DNA of 64,000 nucleotides from Rufibacter sp. LB8 (GCF_014876185.1 NZ_JADALJ010000001.1:62001-126000), one strand, 5' to 3'; shown: positions 15,699-25,020, counted from the first letter of the stretch. Notes: generated from the sequence alone by a model not told the origin. Numbers and translations: made by a program.

Positions 15699-17384
15699 TT
15701 ATTCCTTCACTAGGCGGTGGGTCAGGATTTTGTCTCCCATGGTTACGCGCACCAGGTAGATTCCTTTTTTAAGCGAGGCCACGTTCACTTCATAGCCAGT
15801 TTCAAAAGCTGGCGAAACAGTTTTACGGAACACTTCTTTGCCGGTGAGATCCACCACGGTAACTACTGCCTGCGGTTTGGCCGGCAAGCCCAGGTCCAGC
15901 ACCAGATGGGAATTGGTTGGTACGGGGTACACCTTCATGGAATGGGAGCGCTCAGTACGCGAAGACAGCAAAGTGGCGGCCTGGTTCAAATACATCTCCA
16001 GGTTGGTGTAGCCGTCGTTGTCCAGGTCTGCGTTGCGGTCTTCGGGGTCGTTGGGGTTGAGGCCCTTGCTTATTTCCCAGGCATCGGGCATGCCGTCATG
16101 GTCAGTGTCTGCTGGCGCGGTGGCTGCGGCGTAGGTAGGCAGGCCGCCTACCGCCGAGGGCGCGTCAATGATGCCAGCCTTGGCATACGAGCCCATGCCT
16201 GTGGCCGTACCCGTGCGGGTTTCCTCCACCACGCGGGCGTCTACGGCGTCACGTGCCGGAATAATGGCCCCAGCGCCGGCCAAAACCGCCTGGTATGCGT
16301 CTTCCGCCGATTGCTCCGGCAAGGCCGCCGTCACGGCAAACGGGGTCAGTGCTTTCATCTTGGCGCGGTCTGCGGTCGGAATTTTGCTTACATCCACCCC
16401 GGCCCAGTTGTCGGCGTTGAGGGTGGCGTTGCCTTCCATCACGTTGCCGGCCACGTACCATTCCCCAATACCTTTGGCGATGTCTGCGTTGTAACTCGCC
16501 TGAAAAAACCGCAGCGTGCTGGACGTGGCGGGTCCTTTTTTGTAGTAGTTGTTCACCATGTTCACCTGTGATTTGCCGTTGGTAATTTCCACTTCCCCGC
16601 CATACGCGGCACTGGTGCTGCCCCAGTTGTAAATCACGTTGTTGCGGTAATCAATAAGGGCAATGGTGTCATGGGCGCGGGCTCCGTTGAACCTGATGGT
16701 ACGGCTCACGTTGTGCGCAATAAGATTGTGATGGTAAGAGGCGTACTGCCCGCCCCACACGCCGCCGTAAGACCGCACCCCCTTGGCATGGCCCGCATTG
16801 TACAAACCTTCGCTCACAATTGACCACTGCACGGTGGTGTTCTTGGTGTCATACATGGCGGCGTTCTCTTCATTGGCCCAACTGAACGAGCAATGGTCCA
16901 CCATCACGTTCTGGCAGTTCTCCATGTCAAAACCGTACACGCCGGTGGGCCCCACGTACCCTGGCCGTGACCGCAGGTACCGGATGATGATGTTGCCGTG
17001 GTTACCGCCCTGGCTGACCGCCCGCGCGCCGTTGATGATAAACGAATGGCCGGTGAGCACAATGCCGTCGCCGGGGGCGGTCTGGCCCGCAATGGTGATG
17101 TGGGAGCGGTTTACTTTTATCTGGGACTCCAGCCTAATCACGCCACCCACTTTGAACACAATGGTGATGGGCTCACCGGGGAACTCCAGAAAGGCCTGCC
17201 GAAAGCTGCCGGGGCCGGAGTCATTCAGGTTGGAGACTTCCACTACCTTGCCGCCACGGCCACCGGAGGCATATTTGCCGAAACCCTCAGCGCCTGGAAA
17301 TGCGAGTTGCTGGGCATTTGCTTCAATAGGCGAAGCCGAAAGCAGCATGAATAAGGCGAAAACAGAACAGTAAAGGTTTTTCAT
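15699..17384 (-). CDS. Secreted pectate-lyase-like protein with T9SS tail
   Basis: Exported polysaccharide lyase of 561 residues. The signal peptide (1-25) ends EANAQ. A right-handed beta-helix follows (about 27-330) with pectate lyase 1 landmarks: FPGAEGFGKYASGGRGGKV, GPGSFRQA, ITIAGQTAPGDGI and NVMVDHCSFSWA. After a linker comes a thrombospondin-3-like acidic segment (DTDHDGMPDAWE .. DLDNDGYTNLEMYLN, about 430-470) and a type IX sorting tail (KVYPVPTNSHLVLDL .. GIYLVRVTMGDKILTHRLVKE). It probably cleaves pectin or related uronans at the cell surface. A LacI-type palindrome 40 bp upstream suggests sugar-dependent control. Confidence 0.9.
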   Translation of the reverse strand: MKNLYCSVFALFMLLSASPIEANAQQLAFPGAEGFGKYASGGRGGKVVEVSNLNDSGPGSFRQAFLEFPGEPITIVFKVGGVIRLESQIKVNRSHITIAGQTAPGDGIVLTGHSFIINGARAVSQGGNHGNIIIRYLRSRPGYVGPTGVYGFDMENCQNVMVDHCSFSWANEENAAMYDTKNTTVQWSIVSEGLYNAGHAKGVRSYGGVWGGQYASYHHNLIAHNVSRTIRFNGARAHDTIALIDYRNNVIYNWGSTSAAYGGEVEITNGKSQVNMVNNYYKKGPATSSTLRFFQASYNADIAKGIGEWYVAGNVMEGNATLNADNWAGVDVSKIPTADRAKMKALTPFAVTAALPEQSAEDAYQAVLAGAGAIIPARDAVDARVVEETRTGTATGMGSYAKAGIIDAPSAVGGLPTYAAATAPADTDHDGMPDAWEISKGLNPNDPEDRNADLDNDGYTNLEMYLNQAATLLSSRTERSHSMKVYPVPTNSHLVLDLGLPAKPQAVVTVVDLTGKEVFRKTVSPAFETGYEVNVASLKKGIYLVRVTMGDKILTHRLVKE

Positions 17385-17423
17385 ATGGGGTAACCGTTTA
17401 AGGGGAATAAGATAGCAGTATGC

Positions 17424-17435
17424 GCAATCGATTGC
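17424..17435. promoter_or_regulatory. LacI-type operator candidate
   Basis: GCAATCGATTGC is a perfect 12-bp palindrome with a central CG, the usual architecture of LacI/GalR operators. It lies 40 bp upstream of the pectate lyase ATG. Confidence 0.5.
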
Positions 17436-17697
17436 ATTAAATTGGGGAATAAATTTCGAAATTCAAAAAGGGAAGGGTCAGAAACATGAAATTAATGCCA
17501 ACGATGGCGTGAAATGCCTTTTTTACTGCGAAAAAAATAAAACTCTCCGCCCGTTGCCAATTATGAAACCAAGTAAGGATGACTTCTTTTATTTAGGCTG
17601 AAGAGGTAGCCTCTCCCTTTTTGTTTTTAAACCAGCTCAGGGAGTCTGGACCAGGAATTGGACAGGAAAATACACAATGAAGGAGGAATTGGATTTT

Positions 17698-17737
17698 CCG
17701 TTTTCGGGCTCATTCTGGTAAACGAGCCCGAAAACGG
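17698..17737. repeat. Palindrome P copy
   Basis: Outer 13 bp of each arm perfect; the centre has drifted to CATTCTGGTAAACG. Confidence 0.82.
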
Positions 17738-18073
17738 TTCCTCAGTTCAGTCTTGTTAGAGTGATAGCAGGAAAGTATGCAACTCTCAGGGTGTTTATAT
17801 TTCAGTGATTAGAAATCCGACTTAAAAAAGAAGATGTCTGAGTGTTATTTTAATCAGGTGCTGAAAGGAAATCTCAGAAGTAAATAAGTTGATACCCAGG
17901 GGGTGAATCGTAAAGCGCTGAAAATCTATTGGTTGGGATGGTTGCTTGAAATAAAAAGCTCCTGATTCTGACTTTGGCACGCAGTTTGAATAAGGGGAAA
18001 CAACTAAGAAGATGAAACCCCTCGGGTTTAAGAAATTTAGTCTGGAAAAGTAACCCTCAAATAAAGAAAGCAG

Positions 18074-18553
18074 ATGAAAAAGTTAGCAGCAATGATCGCG
18101 TTAGGAGTAATGGTAGCAGGAACTTCGTTCGCCCAGACAGCCCCTAAAAAAGACAGACAGCACAGAACAGAGCGGGCCGGCCAGGTAAAAGGCGACCGTC
18201 AGATGAAAAGCCCGGCAGAAAGAGCCGCCAAGAGGACGGAGATGCTGACCAAGAAGTACAACCTCTCGGCTGATCAGCAAGCCAAGTTGCAGGCCTTGTA
18301 CCTGCGCCAGCAAAGCGAAAGACCCATGACCCGCGGACAGCGTGGCCAAGGCGAGCAAATCAGCCAGGCGCAGCGTCAGGCCATGAAAGCCAAGCATGAC
18401 CAGTACAACCAGGAATTGAGAAGCATTTTGACTCCGCAGCAGTACGCCCAGTATGAAGCCGACCGCCAGACAAAAGGCAACGGAGAGCACAGAGGCAAGA
18501 AAAAAGGCTTCCCTAAGAAAATGGGCGAGAGAAGCCAAGACAAAAAAAGCTAA
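18074..18553 (+). CDS. Periplasmic LTxxQ-like (DUF4890-type) protein
   Basis: A 159-residue exported protein: signal peptide 1-20 (ending GTSFAQ), then a strongly basic helical body. MLTKKYNLSADQQAKLQALY (about 55-74) and LRSILTPQQYAQYEAD (about 115-130) are two LTxxQ-type helices as in Spy/CpxP-like periplasmic proteins and Bacteroidota DUF4890 proteins. These bind misfolded protein or metals in other systems; here the role is inferred. The Lys/Arg-rich C-terminus (HRGKKKGFPKKMGERSQDKK) is unusual. A terminator follows, so it is monocistronic. Confidence 0.8.
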   Translation: MKKLAAMIALGVMVAGTSFAQTAPKKDRQHRTERAGQVKGDRQMKSPAERAAKRTEMLTKKYNLSADQQAKLQALYLRQQSERPMTRGQRGQGEQISQAQRQAMKAKHDQYNQELRSILTPQQYAQYEADRQTKGNGEHRGKKKGFPKKMGERSQDKKS

Positions 18554-18576
18554 ACCACTAGATTTCTAATAAGAAC

Positions 18577-18606
18577 AAAAGGCCAGCATTTGCTGGCCTT
18601 TTGTTT
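18577..18606 (+). terminator. Intrinsic terminator
   Basis: AAAAGGCCAGC / GCTGGCCTTTT with an ATTT loop and trailing T-rich sequence, 24 bp after the stop at 18553; it runs directly into a P copy. Confidence 0.9.
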
Positions 18607-18638
18607 TGGGGCTCATTTCTGGAAATGAGCCCCAAAAC
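18603..18638. repeat. Palindrome P copy, compensated variant
   Basis: GTTTTGGGGCTCATTTC and its exact complement around TG. The C-G pair of the reference copy is replaced by G-C on both arms. Confidence 0.9.
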
Positions 18639-18786
18639 GGAGATCTTTGACAAGCGTGATGGGGTTGGGCGGCGTTTTTTATTACAGGTGGTTTTCTAAC
18701 AGAGCGGTTTGAACAACCCAGGGCAAAGTTGGTTATGTAGGTTATCATTCTCTACCCTAACCCGTAGAAGAGGAGAATTTTAACGT

Positions 18787-20445
18787 ATGGCCAACCTAAC
18801 CAGAACGCGTAAGTACAGAAAAATCCTGCTGGTGGCAGGCGGGGTGGTGGTGTTTCTGGCGCTGGCCATTTGGCTGTTGGCGAAGAACCTGAATCCCTGG
18901 GCCCAGAAAAAACTGGTGGAGCAAGTGGATACCCAATCAAAAGGCGTTTATGCGTTGCAAGTGGGTCAACTGAATCTTTCCTTGCTGGCGGGGACCGCTA
19001 CCTTAGACTCCGTGCAGCTTTTGCCCAAGCCGGAAGTGTGGGAAAAACTGCAGAAGGAAAACCCAAAAAACGCTTCTTCTAAGCTGGCCACGCTGCACGT
19101 TATGCAGGTGCAGGTCAAGGGAATTCCGTTTTATAAACTGCTGTTTGGCGGCGACCTTGGGGCCAGCCACATTTCGCTTAAAGACCCCAGGCTGGAATTG
19201 CGGTCCATGAAAAAAGACACCACTTCCCAGCCGTTGCATGAAACGGTGGGTCAGCAGCTCCGTGCCTTGCGCTTACAGGAGATTTCCGTCACCAACGGCA
19301 CCTTCAAATGGCATCAAACCGCCAGCAGTAAACAACCAGACCTTACCTTAGCAGGAGTGCAGACTACCGTCACCGACCTTCAGTTGGACAGCGCCTCGTT
19401 CCAAGATGCCAGCCGGGCTTTTTACAGCAAAGAGATTGATTTTTCGGTGAAATCTGGGTCTTATGTAACGCCAGAGGGAAATTACCAAATCAAAACTGGG
19501 GCTATCCAAGCCAATACCAAAGATCAAAACATAAGCCTGGCCAATCTTAGGTTGGTGCCCTTGCGGAGTGCGGCCCAGATGTCCAGGTTGGCGGGTGAGG
19601 CGGCCACGCGGTTTCAGGTGCAGGTACCGGCTGTGACCTTGAGCAAGGTGAACTTCCATGCGTATTACAAAAACGGGAACGTGGCCATGGCGGCGGTAGT
19701 GGTGCAGAAGCCCAAGGTGCAAGCCTACAAAAACGCTAAAATCTTACCGGCCAAAGGCGAAGGAAAGCTTCCGCATGACGTAGTGCGGCAGTTGCCGTTT
19801 GGGCTGAACATCAGAAAAGTGCGGGTAGAGAATCTGTTTGTGCGCTACGAGGAATTGGCGGAGAAAGCCCAGCGGCCCGGCTACGTGACCGGCTCCAACA
19901 TTGACCTCACGCTCACCAATTTCACCAATGACAAAAACTACATCTCGCGCAGCAAACCAGCCATTCTAAAAGCCAGCGGCCTGATTATGGGCAAAGCGGC
20001 CATGCAGGCCACCGTCAAAATGCCCCTGCTGGACCCCGCGGCCTCGCATTCATTGGAAGGCAGTATTGGCAAAGGCTATCCGGCTATTCTGAACCCCATG
20101 GTGGAACCCAGCATGCTGGTGCGCGTGAAAAGCGGCGTGTTGCAGCGCGGCTATTTCAACGTGAATCTCACCCGCAACACGGCCAGCGGCGTCATGCAAC
20201 TGCAGTATGATGAGTTCCAGATTGACCTGCTTTCCAAGGGCAAGGAGAAAAAGCAGTCCTTCGGGAAGAAGATAAAATCGTTTATCGCCAATAAAATTGT
20301 GTTAAAATCTGAGAGCGAAGACGATGGCAAAGCGCCCCGCAAAGGCACCATCTCGGTGCAGCGCCGCCGCGAACGCTCTTTTCTCACCTACTGGAAAGAC
20401 TGCCTGGCCAACGGCGTGCTCTCGGTGATTGGTGCGCCTATGTAA
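18787..20445 (+). CDS. AsmA/DUF748-like envelope protein
   Basis: A 552-residue protein anchored by one N-terminal membrane helix (ILLVAGGVVVFLALAIWLLA, about 13-32) with a long periplasmic region. Alternating beta-strand segments such as GVYALQVGQLNLSLLAGTAT, VQVKGIPFYKLLFGGDLGA and ISVTNGTFKWH give the repeated pattern of AsmA-like/DUF748 proteins, which form beta-groove lipid-transfer bridges in other systems. A basic segment (KGKEKKQSFGKKIKSFIANK) and RRRERSF lie near the C-terminus. It has no obvious operon partner. Family-level call, moderate confidence. Confidence 0.7.
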   Translation: MANLTRTRKYRKILLVAGGVVVFLALAIWLLAKNLNPWAQKKLVEQVDTQSKGVYALQVGQLNLSLLAGTATLDSVQLLPKPEVWEKLQKENPKNASSKLATLHVMQVQVKGIPFYKLLFGGDLGASHISLKDPRLELRSMKKDTTSQPLHETVGQQLRALRLQEISVTNGTFKWHQTASSKQPDLTLAGVQTTVTDLQLDSASFQDASRAFYSKEIDFSVKSGSYVTPEGNYQIKTGAIQANTKDQNISLANLRLVPLRSAAQMSRLAGEAATRFQVQVPAVTLSKVNFHAYYKNGNVAMAAVVVQKPKVQAYKNAKILPAKGEGKLPHDVVRQLPFGLNIRKVRVENLFVRYEELAEKAQRPGYVTGSNIDLTLTNFTNDKNYISRSKPAILKASGLIMGKAAMQATVKMPLLDPAASHSLEGSIGKGYPAILNPMVEPSMLVRVKSGVLQRGYFNVNLTRNTASGVMQLQYDEFQIDLLSKGKEKKQSFGKKIKSFIANKIVLKSESEDDGKAPRKGTISVQRRRERSFLTYWKDCLANGVLSVIGAPM

Positions 20446-20482
20446 TTTTTATCAGTCGAAATTCAACTTTGAAAACTCCTGT

Positions 20483-20518
20483 GTTTTGGGGCTCATTTCC
20501 AGAAATGAGCCCCAAAAC
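20483..20518. repeat. Palindrome P copy, compensated variant
   Basis: GTTTTGGGGCTCATTTC and complement, centre CA. Followed by GCTAGT, whose CTA is the stop codon of the minus-strand gene at 20520. Confidence 0.9.
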
Positions 20519-20519
20519 G

Positions 20520-21638
20520 CTAGTAAGAGGCGGCAATGGTCATGAAAATGTGGGGCCAATTGGCGTTACCGTGGTCTTCGCCCAGGCGCACTATGATCAG
20601 GTCTTTGGCGGGGTTCACGTACACAAACTGCCCCAGAATGCCCTGCATCATGTAATCGCCAGACTTGCTGGGGAGCCACCACTGGTATTGGTAGTGCCAG
20701 GCGCTGCCGTTGGAGGTGTCTACTTTGGTGGACTCTTTGACCCATGCCTGGGGCACCACCTGTTTTCCTTGCCAGTTGCCTTGCTTGAGGTAAAGTCTTC
20801 CCAGTTTGGCGAAGTCGCGGGCGCGGGCGTTCAGGCAGCAGAAGGTTTTCTCCAGGCCCTCATGCTTTTTATCTAAGCTCCAGCTGGCGTCATATTCCAT
20901 CTGCAGCGGGGCCCAGATTTTCTGCTGTAAATACTGCGTCACGTTTTTGTTGGGCAGGGCCTGTTCCAGCACCGCGCCCAGCAGCTGCGTACTCCCCGAA
21001 ACGTAGTCAAACTCCTGGCCTGGCGCTGATTTGGGTTTCATTTCCCTAATGTATTTGCGCAAATGCCTACCGTAGTAAAAGCTGGCCGCGTCCCCAAACG
21101 GGTTCACGTAACTTTCATTGAAGTTAATGCCGGCGGTCATCTGCAACAGGTGTTTGATGGTGACCTTCTCCAGTCCGTTTTTCTTGAGCTCGGGCAGGTA
21201 ATTGGTCATCGGTTCGTCAATAGATTTGATGAAACCGTCTTCCAGCGCGCACCCAATGAGCATAGACGTTACTGATTTGGCCATGGAAAAGGAGGCCACC
21301 ACGCTGCTCTGTTCATAGCCGTTAAAGTATTTTTCATACTGAAGGGTGTCATTCTTGATGATCAGGAACGCCACGGTTTTGTTCTGGGCCAAAAACGCGT
21401 CTATATCCATTTCCGGGCCGTCGGGGGGGACGATTTTCTTGGGTGCTTTGGGCGAAGCTGTGGTTTGAAACCTGAACGGCGTGGGGCTGGCCGTGAGCGG
21501 GCGCGCCGGGAAAATCTTGTGGTCAGTGATATCAGCGAAGTTGTAAAACACAAATCGGCTTAGCTGGCAGGCCGGCATCAAGGCCATCATACACAACAGA
21601 CACAAAAGCCAGACGGCCCGCACATTCCCGGTTTTCAT
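20520..21638 (-). CDS. Lipoprotein serine hydrolase (beta-lactamase/class C fold)
   Basis: A 372-residue penicillin-binding-protein-like hydrolase. The lipobox MPAC puts the lipidated Cys at residue 24, so it is probably membrane-anchored in the periplasm. The nucleophile motif is SMAK (Ser118, Lys121) and the second motif is YVSGS (about 216), in the YxN/YxS position. The C-terminal region (YMMQGILGQFVYVNPAKDLIIVRLG) supplies the GxxG strand near the active site. Substrate unknown; family members are esterases, D-amino-acid peptidases or beta-lactamases. Its stop codon lies in the flank of a P palindrome. Confidence 0.87.
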   Translation of the reverse strand: MKTGNVRAVWLLCLLCMMALMPACQLSRFVFYNFADITDHKIFPARPLTASPTPFRFQTTASPKAPKKIVPPDGPEMDIDAFLAQNKTVAFLIIKNDTLQYEKYFNGYEQSSVVASFSMAKSVTSMLIGCALEDGFIKSIDEPMTNYLPELKKNGLEKVTIKHLLQMTAGINFNESYVNPFGDAASFYYGRHLRKYIREMKPKSAPGQEFDYVSGSTQLLGAVLEQALPNKNVTQYLQQKIWAPLQMEYDASWSLDKKHEGLEKTFCCLNARARDFAKLGRLYLKQGNWQGKQVVPQAWVKESTKVDTSNGSAWHYQYQWWLPSKSGDYMMQGILGQFVYVNPAKDLIIVRLGEDHGNANWPHIFMTIAASY

Positions 21639-21689
21639 AGACGCATTTTAAATTTAGGATTAAGATACTATTTCTGGGGCTATTTTCCT

Positions 21690-21725
21690 GTTTTGGGGCT
21701 CATTTCCGGAAATGAGCCCCAAAAC
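21690..21725. repeat. Palindrome P copy, compensated variant
   Basis: GTTTTGGGGCTCATTTC and complement, centre CG. Like the copy at 20483 it is followed by GCTAGT, carrying the stop codon of the next minus-strand gene. Confidence 0.9.
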
Positions 21726-21726
21726 G

Positions 21727-22299
21727 CTAGTGCGGGCCGGCAGCGTTGATGAGCAATCCATAACAGACCAACCCCAGCGCGGTGCCTAAGGCCGTTTGGC
21801 CCACTTTGGTGCGGTGGGCCTGTTTCTGGTAGGCGCGTACATACGCCGGGTTGGCGAGCAAGACCACATCTGAAACGGCCTCGTGGGACATTTTAGGTTT
21901 CATCACCGCCACCACAATGGGCACCGGCAGAAAACCGATGGTGGAGGCGGCCATGCTGCCCCACAGCGCCTTGTTGCCACTGTAATAGCGCCGGGCGTCT
22001 TGCCTGCCCAGCCACGTGAATTCTGCCGGAGACCTTGGCGCCGGGCTTTCCGCTACCGGATTTGAAGCGGACATTACGTCTTTCTGCCCGTTGGCATAAG
22101 AAACCATGAACACTTCCGCTTTCCCGATCTGGAACACACTGTCTGAGCCATTTGCCGGCAGTTTGTACAAGATGTAACTCAGGTTGATTTCCAGAACTTT
22201 GACCTTCAGTTCATCGCCGTTGTTTTTCAAGATAACATCCTGGCCCTGGGCCAGCAAACTCCCCAATACCAGCAAAAGGCAACCTATAAACGTTTTCAT
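21727..22299 (-). CDS. Exported protein sharing a VFMVxYANGQK domain
   Basis: A 190-residue protein from the ATG at 22299 (an upstream TTG at 22308 is less likely). The signal peptide (about 1-19) ends LLAQG. The N-terminal ~60 residues (DVILKNNGDELKVKVLEINL .. VFMVSYANGQKDVM) are paralogous to those of the upstream gene. A hydrophobic segment (ALWGSMAASTIGFLPVPIVVAVM, about 114-136) and a second C-terminal one (VGQTALGTALGLVCYGLLI) suggest membrane insertion. It forms a two-gene operon with 22309-23040, with a 9-bp gap. Function unknown. Confidence 0.78.
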   Translation of the reverse strand: MKTFIGCLLLVLGSLLAQGQDVILKNNGDELKVKVLEINLSYILYKLPANGSDSVFQIGKAEVFMVSYANGQKDVMSASNPVAESPAPRSPAEFTWLGRQDARRYYSGNKALWGSMAASTIGFLPVPIVVAVMKPKMSHEAVSDVVLLANPAYVRAYQKQAHRTKVGQTALGTALGLVCYGLLINAAGPH

Positions 22300-22308
22300 G
22301 GCCGCCAA

Positions 22309-23040
22309 CTAGTTTGTGCGTGAATTAAACCCGAACAGCAGACTGAACCGCATGCCGTCTTTGTTGGGCACCACCGCCAGGTTCACCGGAAAGTTGATGC
22401 CCTCTGACTGAAAATTGGTGCCCACCGCCACTACCAGCGCCGACCCGGTCATAGACAAATTTGGCCCCAGGCCCAGCTCAAACCCCTTGGGCGCCCTAAA
22501 CCCGAACAACGCACTCACGCTGGGCAGAAACTTGCCCTGTTCCATGCCGGCCACCAACGGAATCACCTCGGCCAGGCCAGAGAAACCGCTGGAGGTGGTG
22601 AACACCCGCGTCTCAAACTGCCAGCCAAACTGCGTGAGAAACGGCGAGATGCTGTGTTCCTCTTTTAACTCTGATGCCAAGTCACCCGTGATAAACGTGA
22701 AGCCAATACGCGGGCCGCCCAGCTTAATGTTCTGGTTGGTTTCGGTTTCATAGGGGTTTGAAGTAGCATTGCCGGTAGTAGTAGGAGAGGGCGTGGCGGT
22801 AGCCGCGGGCGTGATAATTTCCTTTTGCCCGTTGGCATACTTAACCATGAAAACCTCTTGCTTCAGCAGGAAAATAGTGGGCCCGTCTGGGTAGTCAAAG
22901 CGTTTATACTTGATCACCTCCGGGGTAATCTCCAGAACCTTGGCCGATATTTCTTCGCCGGTTTTCTTGATGATGATGTCCTGCGCAAACGTGCCCAAGG
23001 CCAACAAACTGAAACACAGGGTGAGTAATTGTTTTTTCAT
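22309..23040 (-). CDS. Exported protein sharing a VFMVxYANGQK domain, with barrel-like C-terminus
   Basis: A 243-residue protein: signal peptide 1-19 (ending LGTFAQ), then the domain DIIIKKTGEEISAKVLEITP .. VFMVKYANGQKEII (about 20-75) also found in the downstream gene. A Thr/Pro linker (AATATPSPTTTGNATSN) leads to a C-terminal half with alternating strands (GPRIGFTFITGD, FGFRAPKGFELGLGPNLSMT, FPVNLAVVPNKDGMRFSLLF) that looks like an outer-membrane beta structure. It is the first gene of the operon. Function unknown. Confidence 0.8.
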   Translation of the reverse strand: MKKQLLTLCFSLLALGTFAQDIIIKKTGEEISAKVLEITPEVIKYKRFDYPDGPTIFLLKQEVFMVKYANGQKEIITPAATATPSPTTTGNATSNPYETETNQNIKLGGPRIGFTFITGDLASELKEEHSISPFLTQFGWQFETRVFTTSSGFSGLAEVIPLVAGMEQGKFLPSVSALFGFRAPKGFELGLGPNLSMTGSALVVAVGTNFQSEGINFPVNLAVVPNKDGMRFSLLFGFNSRTN

Positions 23041-23388
23041 GGCTTGAAAGGTTAATTCCAGTGAGAAGTAACCAAATGTAGGTCGCGTGCCTAGCCCTTC
23101 GCAGCTTTGTTTGTAAGTTATCAGACTTTTTGATTTGGAATTTTATGCTATAAATGTCTGATAATGAATGATGTGTATTTGTGAATTATTACTTTTGGAT
23201 TTGAGATTTTGGTTATCTTTAGAGGAGGAAAATGGCTTACAGTACTGCTAAACTTGGGGTAGGTTATTGTAGAGACGCAATACCTTGCGTCTTGCCTCCC
23301 TGGAACAAGAATGCCTGCCAACCGCAACGTATGTCTCTGCAAAAATCCTGTTACCTAATCATTAATAACGCCAACGCCTTTCTGCCAT
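23041..23388. other. Spacer with GACGCAA palindromic element
   Basis: A 348-bp divergent gap. It contains GACGCAA/TTGCGTC (23274-23291), with AGAGAC at 23271 and GTCTCT near 23333 in inverted orientation. This looks like a small repeat of the GTAGAGACGCAAT type. No gene seen. Confidence 0.55.
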
Positions 23389-24900
23389 ATGGATGACCTG
23401 AAGACTACCATTGAAACGCTTTCAGAAGAAGATGCGCGGGAATTTGTGCAGTTCATGCAGCGACTTAAAAAGAAGAAGAACCGCAAAGATGTGGAGCTGT
23501 TCAAGCTGCTGCTGCAGAAGAAAAAATACCCGCCGCAGGAGCTCATCCAAAAACTGTACCCTGAGGATCCCAACAACACCGCCTATTACGCCCTGCGCAA
23601 GCGGCTCATGCAGCACCTCACCGAGTTCATCATGCTTAAACGCATGGCCGAGGACCCCACCGCCAGCTCTACCGTCATGGGCCTGCTCTCTCTGGCCCAG
23701 TACCTTTTTGACGCCCAAGCCGACCGCCTGGCCTGGAACATGCTGCGCAAAGCCGAGAAAATTGCCCAACAGAACGAACAGTGCGAACTCCTGAACGCCG
23801 TCTATAACCTGCAGATAGAAAACGCCAACCGCCCCGCCGCCGATGACCTGAATGCTATCATTCTGAAATGGAAAGCCAACAAACAGAACGCCGACGAGGA
23901 CGAACGTGCCAACATAGCCAGCAGCCTCATTTACCAGCGGTTAGAACAGGCCAAAAAGGAGGGAAGGTTTCTGCAGTTTGAGGCCACCATGCTAGAAGTG
24001 CTGCACCTCTACGGCCTCACCAACGCGGTCAGCCGACGGCCTTCTTTGTTGTACAAACTCATGCAGATCACGCGCAGCGCGGTGTTGGCCACCAAAGATT
24101 TCTATTCGTTTGAGACCTATATTCTAGGGCAGTACCAACACGCCATGGCCACGCACGGGTTCTCCAAGGCACAGCAGTTTTACAAGGTGAGCCTGCTGTA
24201 CATGATCGCGCACGTATTGTACCGCACCCGAAAATTCCAAAAGTCAAACCAGTATTTAGAGGACCTCCACCAGGCCCTGCAGCACGAGGCCAAGCCGTAT
24301 TTTGCCGCCTTCTATACCAAATACATTTTTTTAAAATCTGCCAACGAAGCCTTTCTAAAAAACCTGCCCCAGGCCATTCTGGCTTTAGAGGATTTGCTGA
24401 AAACGAAGATCAACCTGTTGCAGCCCCGTGATATGCTCACGGCCAGGTTGGGCCTCAGTTTCCTGTACTTCGCCAGCGGCCAATTCCAGAAAGCCAACAA
24501 CACGCTGGTCTACATTAACCGCTCAGACCGGTGGTGCGAAAAACTGATGGGCCGCGAGTGGGTGCTCAAAAAAAAGCTGGGGGAGTTGATTATTCAATAC
24601 GAGTTCGGGAACCCAGATCTGGCCCTGGAACAGATCAAAGGGATCAAGCGCCACTACGCCGATGTGCTGGAACAGCCGCTCTACAAAAACGCCTTCATGT
24701 TCCTGCTGCTCCTGGAGCAACTTTTCCTGCAACCAGATGTGGCCTCCAAAAAAGCGTTTCTGCAACAGGTAGAGGAAAGCCTTGACTTTGAAGCCAACCA
24801 ACAGGAAGACCTGCCTTCCATGAGTTTCTACGCCTGGCTCAAATCAAAAATGGTAAACCGGCCTTATTATGATGTGCTGCTGGAATTGGCCACGGCGTAG
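23389..24900 (+). CDS. Hypothetical helical-repeat protein, 503 aa
   Basis: A cytoplasmic protein with no signal peptide. It opens with a charged helix and a Lys-rich patch (MQRLKKKKNRKD), then YALRKRLMQHLTEFIMLKRM, followed by TPR-like helical pairs through most of its length (for example QYLFDAQADRLAWNMLRKAE, LGLSFLYFASGQFQKANNTL). It resembles Bacteroidota proteins that combine an N-terminal basic region with TPR scaffolds, but I cannot name a family. The ATG at 23389 is the first good start. It is isolated, with P 20 bp downstream. Confidence 0.75.
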   Translation: MDDLKTTIETLSEEDAREFVQFMQRLKKKKNRKDVELFKLLLQKKKYPPQELIQKLYPEDPNNTAYYALRKRLMQHLTEFIMLKRMAEDPTASSTVMGLLSLAQYLFDAQADRLAWNMLRKAEKIAQQNEQCELLNAVYNLQIENANRPAADDLNAIILKWKANKQNADEDERANIASSLIYQRLEQAKKEGRFLQFEATMLEVLHLYGLTNAVSRRPSLLYKLMQITRSAVLATKDFYSFETYILGQYQHAMATHGFSKAQQFYKVSLLYMIAHVLYRTRKFQKSNQYLEDLHQALQHEAKPYFAAFYTKYIFLKSANEAFLKNLPQAILALEDLLKTKINLLQPRDMLTARLGLSFLYFASGQFQKANNTLVYINRSDRWCEKLMGREWVLKKKLGELIIQYEFGNPDLALEQIKGIKRHYADVLEQPLYKNAFMFLLLLEQLFLQPDVASKKAFLQQVEESLDFEANQQEDLPSMSFYAWLKSKMVNRPYYDVLLELATA

Positions 24901-24922
24901 AATAGAAAGCGAAGTTATCTTT

Positions 24923-24962
24923 CCGTTTTCGGCTTCATTTCTGAAAATGAGCCCGAAAACGG
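24923..24962. repeat. Palindrome P copy
   Basis: CCGTTTTCGGCTTCATTTC / GAAAATGAGCCCGAAAACGG; one arm change, otherwise intact. Confidence 0.85.
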
Positions 24963-25020
24963 GCCTAATTGTTAATGGATAGTAGCTGATTGCTTCTTAG
25001 GATAAAGCTTACTAAACGCA

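Larger units (their letters stand above)
17385..18073. other. Divergent spacer, pectate lyase to LTxxQ-like gene
   Basis: A 689-bp non-coding gap. It holds the LacI-type palindrome (17424) and one P copy (17698). From 17740 to 18073 I see no gene, tRNA or clear promoter, only a small AAACCCCTCGGGTTT hairpin near 18015. Confidence 0.6.
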
